Assembly (NCBI GenBank): GCA_030688365.1
Contig: JAUYIE010000021.1
Coordinates: forward strand, 32,082-96,081
Direction of reading: 5' to 3'
Length of the DNA: 64,000 nt
Source: a bacterium
GTDB taxonomy: Bacteria; Patescibacteria; ABY1; JACQRZ01
Shown here: piece by piece, positions 59,195 through 64,000 of the stretch
Numbering within the stretch: position 1 is the first letter of the stretch
Layout: each line of letters starts with the position of its first letter
Translations under genes and position numbers: made by a program
Notes under the pieces: model-generated
Database searches by the model: none
What the model saw: only the letters and a program-made list of their open reading frames with translations
Told to the model about the DNA's origin: nothing

Positions 59195-60274
59195 ATGGAA
59201 AAAATATCTGATACCCTAAAAATTTTTTTAGTAGTACCGACATACAACGGTCAGGATGATATGCCTGATTTTTTTTCTAGTTTGAAAGAATCATTAGTTG
59301 GCGTGCCGTATGATGTGACGGTCGTGGCGGTGGATAACAACTCTCATGATAAAACCGTTCCTCTTGCTCGCGAGCTTTTTCCTTCTCTTATTATTTTGCA
59401 AAATGACGTAAATACAGGGTATGCCGGCGTAAGTAGGGGCATGCTCTATGCACTTGAACATGGGGCGGACTATGTAGGAGTACTTAATCAAGATCTTGTA
59501 TTGAGCAAAGGTTGGCTTGCACCGCTTATTATCTATTTGCAAAAGCATGGCAAAACCGGTTCAGTGCAACCGGCGATTTTACTTGATGATGACAAGTCAA
59601 AAATAAACTCGTATGGCAATGCGTTTCATTATTTAGGATTTGGTTATACATTGGGACATAAACAAAATATCGCTGACTTTAAGCCCGCGCGTCCTTTGTT
59701 TTACTGTTCCGGCGCATGCGAGATTTTTTCGGCCGATGCATTAAAAAAAGTTGGCGTGCTGGATGAGTTTTTTTTCCTCTATCACGAGGATAGTGATATA
59801 TCATGGCGACTTCGCTTGGCGGGATATGCTATGGGTTTGGAGCCAACATCTGTCGTGTATCACAAATATGTATTTGGGAAGAGTGCGTTAAAGTTTTATT
59901 ACATTGAACGAAATCGTCTGTTGGTTATGTTAAAAAATTATTCTATCCGTACGATGATATTGATTGCGCCAATGTTTATCGTGACAGAATTCGCCATGCT
60001 AGCTAGCTCTTTTTTTGGTTCTATTTTACGCATACCAATGCTAGGTTTTTGCGCAAAATTGCGTACCTACGGATTTTTTTTACGACCAAGTACCTGGCGT
60101 CATATACAGACCACACGTAAAAAGATACATGCACAGCGATGCGTGTCTGATAGAGACATCGTGAAGTGGATGGTGCCTGATGTCGCGTTTCAGGATATGA
60201 CCAGTCCTATAGTAAAATATATTATGAATCCACTTACACGCGCCTATTGGGCGATAATACGACCTCTTATATGA
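59195..60274 (+). CDS. Family 2 glycosyltransferase
   Basis: 359 aa from ATG 59195 (MEKISDTLKIFLVVPTYN). GT-A fold: VPTYNGQDDMP, then VAVDNNSHDKT (nucleotide-binding Asp) and GVLNQDLVL as the DxD-like metal motif. FFLYHEDSDISWRLRLAGY holds the catalytic ED acid pair typical of rhamnosyl-type GT2 enzymes. The C-terminal part has a membrane-associated hydrophobic segment. It overlaps the next gene by 4 bp. Confidence 0.9.
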   Translation: MEKISDTLKIFLVVPTYNGQDDMPDFFSSLKESLVGVPYDVTVVAVDNNSHDKTVPLARELFPSLIILQNDVNTGYAGVSRGMLYALEHGADYVGVLNQDLVLSKGWLAPLIIYLQKHGKTGSVQPAILLDDDKSKINSYGNAFHYLGFGYTLGHKQNIADFKPARPLFYCSGACEIFSADALKKVGVLDEFFFLYHEDSDISWRLRLAGYAMGLEPTSVVYHKYVFGKSALKFYYIERNRLLVMLKNYSIRTMILIAPMFIVTEFAMLASSFFGSILRIPMLGFCAKLRTYGFFLRPSTWRHIQTTRKKIHAQRCVSDRDIVKWMVPDVAFQDMTSPIVKYIMNPLTRAYWAIIRPLI

Positions 60275-61437
60275 ATATTATAGAAATATCAGCGGTGTTC
60301 CCTCCCTATCGAGGTGGTATAGGCAATGTGTGTCGACAAAATGCACGGATGCTTGCCAGTGCGGGTCACGAGGTAACGGTACTCACTCCACGGTATAAGC
60401 GTCTGCGTTCGTTGACAAGGGGAGTAGAAACGCAAGAAGGATATACTGTCCGACGGCTTACTCCATGGCTGGAGTTTGGTAATGCCGCAATTATTCCTCA
60501 AATTAACAAATATATTCACACTGCGGATGTGGTGCATCTGCATGTGCCGTTTATTGGACTGGGAAGAGAATTTGTGAAGTTAAAAAATAAAAAACTTTTG
60601 GTAACGTATCATATGGATTTGGTCGGGCGTGATTGGAAACGGACATTTTTTACACGGTACACGGAAAAAATGCTACCGCAAATCATACAACGTGCTGATA
60701 AAGTCATTGTCTCATCACTTGATTATGGATTGCATTCCAATATTTCACCGCAAATGGCAACTGACACGACAAAGTTTATTGAATTGCCAAACTCTGTGGA
60801 TACGTTGTTGTATTATCCAAAAACAGTAAATCAAACATTGATGGCACATCATGGGATTACTGCGGATGACCACGTTGTCTTGTTTGTGGGTGGGTTAGAT
60901 ACGGCACATTATTTCAAAGGGGTGCAACACTTATTGGAGGCATTTGAGTTGATAGTGCATAGCGAACAATCCACGCATGAAGCATCACGTTTTAAATTGA
61001 TCATCGTGGGTCAAGGAGATATGCAAGCGCGATATCAAAATATGGTGGGTCAAATGGGCCTTGCAGATAAAATCATTTTTGCTGGTAATCCACCCGATGA
61101 GACGTTGGCGGATTATTATAATATGTGTGATGTGATGGTCTTGCCTTCTATAGACAGTTCGGAAGCGTTTGGGGTGGTACTGGTGGAGGCCATGGCATGT
61201 GGCAAACCTGTCATTACCACTGATTTGCCTGGTCCACGCAGTGTGGTAGAAAATGGAAGTAATGGTTTTTTGGTCAAACCGAAAAACTCCGCAATGCTTG
61301 CGGAAAAAATTTACGCCATATTGTCTGACCCAGCGCTAGCGGATCAAATGGGAAAACGCAGTAAAGCGTTAGTTGACGAAAAGTATAGTTATTCGGTAGT
61401 ATCAAAACGGCTTGAAGAACTGGTAATACATTTATGA
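60271..61437 (+). CDS. Family 4 glycosyltransferase, copy 1
   Basis: 388 aa from ATG 60271, using an ATGA overlap with the GT2 stop. GT-B fold: N-terminal PPYRGGIGNVCRQNARML (acceptor lobe) and C-terminal SEAFGVVLVEAMACGKPVI with the E-x7-E motif that binds the nucleotide sugar. VGGLDTAHYFKGVQHL is the usual inter-domain strand. Likely adds a hexose in the assembly of a surface polysaccharide. Confidence 0.93.
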   Translation: MNIIEISAVFPPYRGGIGNVCRQNARMLASAGHEVTVLTPRYKRLRSLTRGVETQEGYTVRRLTPWLEFGNAAIIPQINKYIHTADVVHLHVPFIGLGREFVKLKNKKLLVTYHMDLVGRDWKRTFFTRYTEKMLPQIIQRADKVIVSSLDYGLHSNISPQMATDTTKFIELPNSVDTLLYYPKTVNQTLMAHHGITADDHVVLFVGGLDTAHYFKGVQHLLEAFELIVHSEQSTHEASRFKLIIVGQGDMQARYQNMVGQMGLADKIIFAGNPPDETLADYYNMCDVMVLPSIDSSEAFGVVLVEAMACGKPVITTDLPGPRSVVENGSNGFLVKPKNSAMLAEKIYAILSDPALADQMGKRSKALVDEKYSYSVVSKRLEELVIHL

Positions 61438-62636
61438 AAATTTTGGTGATCAACAGTCTGTACCCACCCTATCATCGTGGGGGAGCGGAAGTGGTGGTTG
61501 GAACGATCGTACATGCTCTCAAAACGACTCATGACGTCCATGTGATGACATTACGGCCGTGGAAAGGGATGCGTAGTCTTGCTATGACGACCACAAAAGA
61601 GGAGGGTGTCACAGTACATCGCTTTTTTGCATGGAATATTTTTTCTTTTCTTAACATTGCCCGTCATTCGTTTATCGTCCGCGCGATCTGGCATATCAAA
61701 GATGCCTTCAACATCCATAGTTATTTCATGACCAGACGATTGATTGCGCGCTTGAAACCAGATCTGATATTGAGCCACAACATCAAAGGGATCGGGTATA
61801 CGGTCTTTCGCGCGATACAAGCAAGCAAGGTGTGTACGATCCATACCATGCACGATGTGCAGATGATTGAGCCCAGCGGACTGATTATGTGGGGGAAAGA
61901 TCAAGTGCTCACCAAACCCTCGTTTTTGTATCGGATTATTATCTTTTTTACCCGATGGCTTGCCGGCTCACCACAGACCGTTATTTTCCCATCACAATTT
62001 TTAAAAGAATTATATGAGCGTTATGGATTTTTTAAAAAATCAACATGTGAGATCGTACTCAACCCTGTCCCTGACGCTTTTTTTGCGGAACAGACGCAAG
62101 AAAAAATTCTCCACACTCCCTGTCGTTTTTTTAACTTTGGGCAAGTTGAAGTTCATAAGGGAATTCGCCCACTTTTGGAAGCGCTCGCACTCGTGCCAGA
62201 GTTGGATTGCATGCTCACTATCGCGGGGAGCGGATCATTGGTGGCATACGTCAAAGAATGCGCGGTCACAGATCCCCGCATTAACTACGTCGGGATGTTG
62301 GATCGCAACGGAGTGAAAGATGCACTCGGTCGTACTGATTACACCATCATGCCGTCATTATGTTATGAAAATTCGCCCATGGCGATCTATGAAAGCATGG
62401 CAAACGGCGTGCCGGTCATCGCTGCGCGCATCGGGGGCGTGGCGGAACTGGTGGATGACGGGGTGAATGGGTATATTTTTACGCCGGCGGATGTGGCAGG
62501 GTTGGCGAACGCTCTTCGTATGGCTGTTCACAACGCTGACTATGGGGCATTTTCCCGCTCCGCTCATGAAAAAGTGAAAGAGTCGGCGGTCTCGGGGTAT
62601 GTGAGGAGGTTGCAACATTTTTGTAGTAGGGTATAA
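61434..62636 (+). CDS. Family 4 glycosyltransferase, copy 2
   Basis: 400 aa, overlapping copy 1 by 4 bp. NSLYPPYHRGGAEVVVG starts the acceptor domain; the donor site is in YENSPMAIYESMANGVPVIA, again E-x7-E. A conserved PSQFLKELYERYGF segment lies between. Three consecutive overlapping transferases (59195-62636) indicate one pathway for a surface glycan whose structure is unknown. Confidence 0.93.
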   Translation: MKILVINSLYPPYHRGGAEVVVGTIVHALKTTHDVHVMTLRPWKGMRSLAMTTTKEEGVTVHRFFAWNIFSFLNIARHSFIVRAIWHIKDAFNIHSYFMTRRLIARLKPDLILSHNIKGIGYTVFRAIQASKVCTIHTMHDVQMIEPSGLIMWGKDQVLTKPSFLYRIIIFFTRWLAGSPQTVIFPSQFLKELYERYGFFKKSTCEIVLNPVPDAFFAEQTQEKILHTPCRFFNFGQVEVHKGIRPLLEALALVPELDCMLTIAGSGSLVAYVKECAVTDPRINYVGMLDRNGVKDALGRTDYTIMPSLCYENSPMAIYESMANGVPVIAARIGGVAELVDDGVNGYIFTPADVAGLANALRMAVHNADYGAFSRSAHEKVKESAVSGYVRRLQHFCSRV

Positions 62637-62675
62637 TAATGTCGTGTTTTCTTTTAGAGCTAACTCTCGTATTAT

Positions 62676-63854
62676 ATGCCGAAAGAACGTTATCTTACGG
62701 ACGCTATCGCCAACGATCTTCGTGAAAAGATGGTATTTTTGGGCGGTCCGCGACAAGTAGGAAAAACGACCCTCGCAAAAACTCTAGGGGTTGAAAACTA
62801 TCCTGTTTTTACGTATTTAAATTGGGATAATAGAGCGCACCGTAAAGATATTTTATCAGCGACATTTGAATCACATAGCAAACTAGTGATTTTTGATGAG
62901 ATTCATAAATATTCAAAATGGAAGAATTATGTAAAAGGTGAGTTTGATGTACATAATAAGGAGTTTGATATTCTCGTTACTGGTAGTGCTCGACTTGATA
63001 CCTACCGGCGTGGAGGAGATTCGCTGATGGGCAGATATCATTATTATAGGTTACACCCATTTTCTCTCGCAGAAAGTGCGGGATTATCATATCAGGGTCA
63101 ACCGGGAGATGCACTCACATTCTCTGAGACAACCAAACGTTTTCAAGCTATATTTGCTCAACTATATACATACGGCGGTTTCCCGGAGCCGTTTATAAAG
63201 AAAAATGACATTGTTCTGCGTCGATTTCATAACGACCGTCTGGAACGTTTGGTAAAGGAAGATATACGCGACCTTGAAGCTATTCGTGATCTTTCTTCAC
63301 TTGAGATCCTTGTTTCATTACTTCCCCCAAAGGTTGGATCGTTGTTATCCCTGGAATCGTTGCGTGAAGATGTGGAGGTGAATCACAAGACGTTGACTCA
63401 CTGGATGAATATTCTTGAACGATTCTACTATCATTTTCGTATTACCCCCTTCCATGCTCGCACTATTCAATCATTGCGTAAGACACAGAAAATGTATTTA
63501 TGGGATTGGTCAGAAGTGCCTGATCTATCGGCGCGATTAGAAAATATTGTAGCATCGCATTTATTGAAATTCACCCATTTTTTATATGATACCTATGGGC
63601 ATGCGGTTTCGTTACATTTCTTGCGAGATAGGGCAGGGCGTGAAGTTGATTTTCTCGTCGCATACAACAAAAAGCCATGGTTTGCTGTGGAAGTTAAACA
63701 AAGTCAGCGAGAAGTTTCCTCCAATTTATTATATTTCAAAGAAAAACTTGGGATACCGTTTTTGTTCCAAGTATCGCATGATGCGGTGCATGACCGTATG
63801 TATGGTGATGTAAGGATGATGAATGTTGAAACTTTCTTATCTGCGTTTGTATAA
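62676..63854 (+). CDS. AAA-type ATPase with DUF4143 domain, copy 2
   Basis: 392 aa. Walker A GGPRQVGKTT (about residues 24-33), Walker B LVIFDEIHK (about 70-78), ATPase sensor VTGSARLD, and a C-terminal DUF4143 part with HFLRDRAGREVDFLVAY and KPWFAVEVKQS, the nuclease-like acidic and Glu-x-Lys residues. It is clearly a different subfamily from copy 1 at 42119. Unknown role. It is not tightly linked to the glycosyltransferases (39-bp gap). Confidence 0.88.
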   Translation: MPKERYLTDAIANDLREKMVFLGGPRQVGKTTLAKTLGVENYPVFTYLNWDNRAHRKDILSATFESHSKLVIFDEIHKYSKWKNYVKGEFDVHNKEFDILVTGSARLDTYRRGGDSLMGRYHYYRLHPFSLAESAGLSYQGQPGDALTFSETTKRFQAIFAQLYTYGGFPEPFIKKNDIVLRRFHNDRLERLVKEDIRDLEAIRDLSSLEILVSLLPPKVGSLLSLESLREDVEVNHKTLTHWMNILERFYYHFRITPFHARTIQSLRKTQKMYLWDWSEVPDLSARLENIVASHLLKFTHFLYDTYGHAVSLHFLRDRAGREVDFLVAYNKKPWFAVEVKQSQREVSSNLLYFKEKLGIPFLFQVSHDAVHDRMYGDVRMMNVETFLSAFV

Positions 63855-63905
63855 AAAAGAAGGTAATTAGTGGTGTTCGTAACCATACGATAGTAAAATA
63901 TCCGT

Positions 63906-64000
63906 ATGGCTCAAGGAAAAAACAATGTATTCAGTTGTGCGGCCAACTTTTTGAGAGGAAGGAAGTGTGTTTTTTGCGGTTCATTTAAGGTGAGTAAGAC
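63906..64000 (+). CDS. Start of an unidentified CDS, cut by the window end
   Basis: An open frame from ATG 63906 runs to the end (31 codons seen). It starts MAQGKNNVFSCAANFLRG and has a CVFC pair soon after, so a small zinc-binding domain is possible. A TAAAAT-like -10 lies just 6 nt upstream. Only the first part is visible, so identity is unknown. Confidence 0.4.
   Translation, partial: MAQGKNNVFSCAANFLRGRKCVFCGSFKVSK

Overview
The window looks like a chromosomal contig from a member of the Candidate Phyla Radiation (Patescibacteria, probably the Parcubacteria side). This is an inference from gene content and style: very compact gene order, short housekeeping proteins that lack optional domains (UvrC without its HhH tail, a short RsmI), HEPN/nucleotidyltransferase pairs, DUF4143 ATPases, type IV pilus genes, and enormous repetitive surface proteins. 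TGA is used as a stop codon, so the code is the standard bacterial one and not the UGA-Gly code of Gracilibacteria. I see no rRNA, tRNA, insertion sequence, prophage or CRISPR array. Shine-Dalgarno motifs are essentially absent. Promoters often show a TATACT or TACAAT -10 box, sometimes only 6-9 nt before the ATG, which suggests leaderless mRNAs.

Layout. 1-4.1 kb: envelope carbohydrate genes (GT-B-like enzyme, TIM-barrel glycosidase, PIG-V-like mannosyltransferase). 4.1-8.1 kb: xseAB, an unannotated candidate structured RNA, a tiny basic protein and uvrB. 8.2-12.9 kb: three exported or membrane-anchored proteins. 13-18.6 kb: NYN RNase, uvrA, an RRM protein with a structured leader, and a shortened uvrC. 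18.6-20 kb: minus-strand hypothetical gene and a HEPN-MNT pair. 20-25.1 kb: rsmI, propeller-like membrane protein, metG, cvpA-like, tatD. 25.2-29 kb: a ~1270-residue surface protein with two sets of seven propeller repeats. 29-35.7 kb: complete F1Fo-ATP synthase operon with a striking folded element between atpD and atpC. 35.8-43.4 kb: coiled-coil protein, P-loop kinase, two carbonic-anhydrase-like proteins, helicase-nuclease fusion, DciA-like protein, pseudopilin, DUF4143 ATPase. 43.6-53.3 kb: one gene for a ~3240-residue modular surface protein. 53.4-55.8 kb: mntA-hepT, lemA, htpX. 55.9-59.2 kb: type IV pilus assembly genes. 59.2-62.6 kb: three overlapping glycosyltransferase genes. 62.7 kb to end: second DUF4143 ATPase and a truncated CDS.

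How the genes fit together. UvrA, UvrB, UvrC, exonuclease VII and a UvrD/RecB-type helicase-nuclease form a DNA repair set. The ATP synthase keeps the usual order and its c subunit carries proton-type, not sodium-type, residues. Two giant surface proteins share seven-repeat propellers, Ig-like and Fn3-like modules and a common C-terminal domain, so they probably share an export or anchoring route. Together with the pili and glycosyltransferases they suggest a cell surface devoted to contact with a host or with other cells.

Most novel-looking items: the multi-hairpin element at 35126-35275, the candidate noncoding RNA at about 5606-5851, the seven-blade Cys-pair propellers, the phased operator-like 8-mers at 43442-43504, and the tandem mini carbonic-anhydrase-like proteins.
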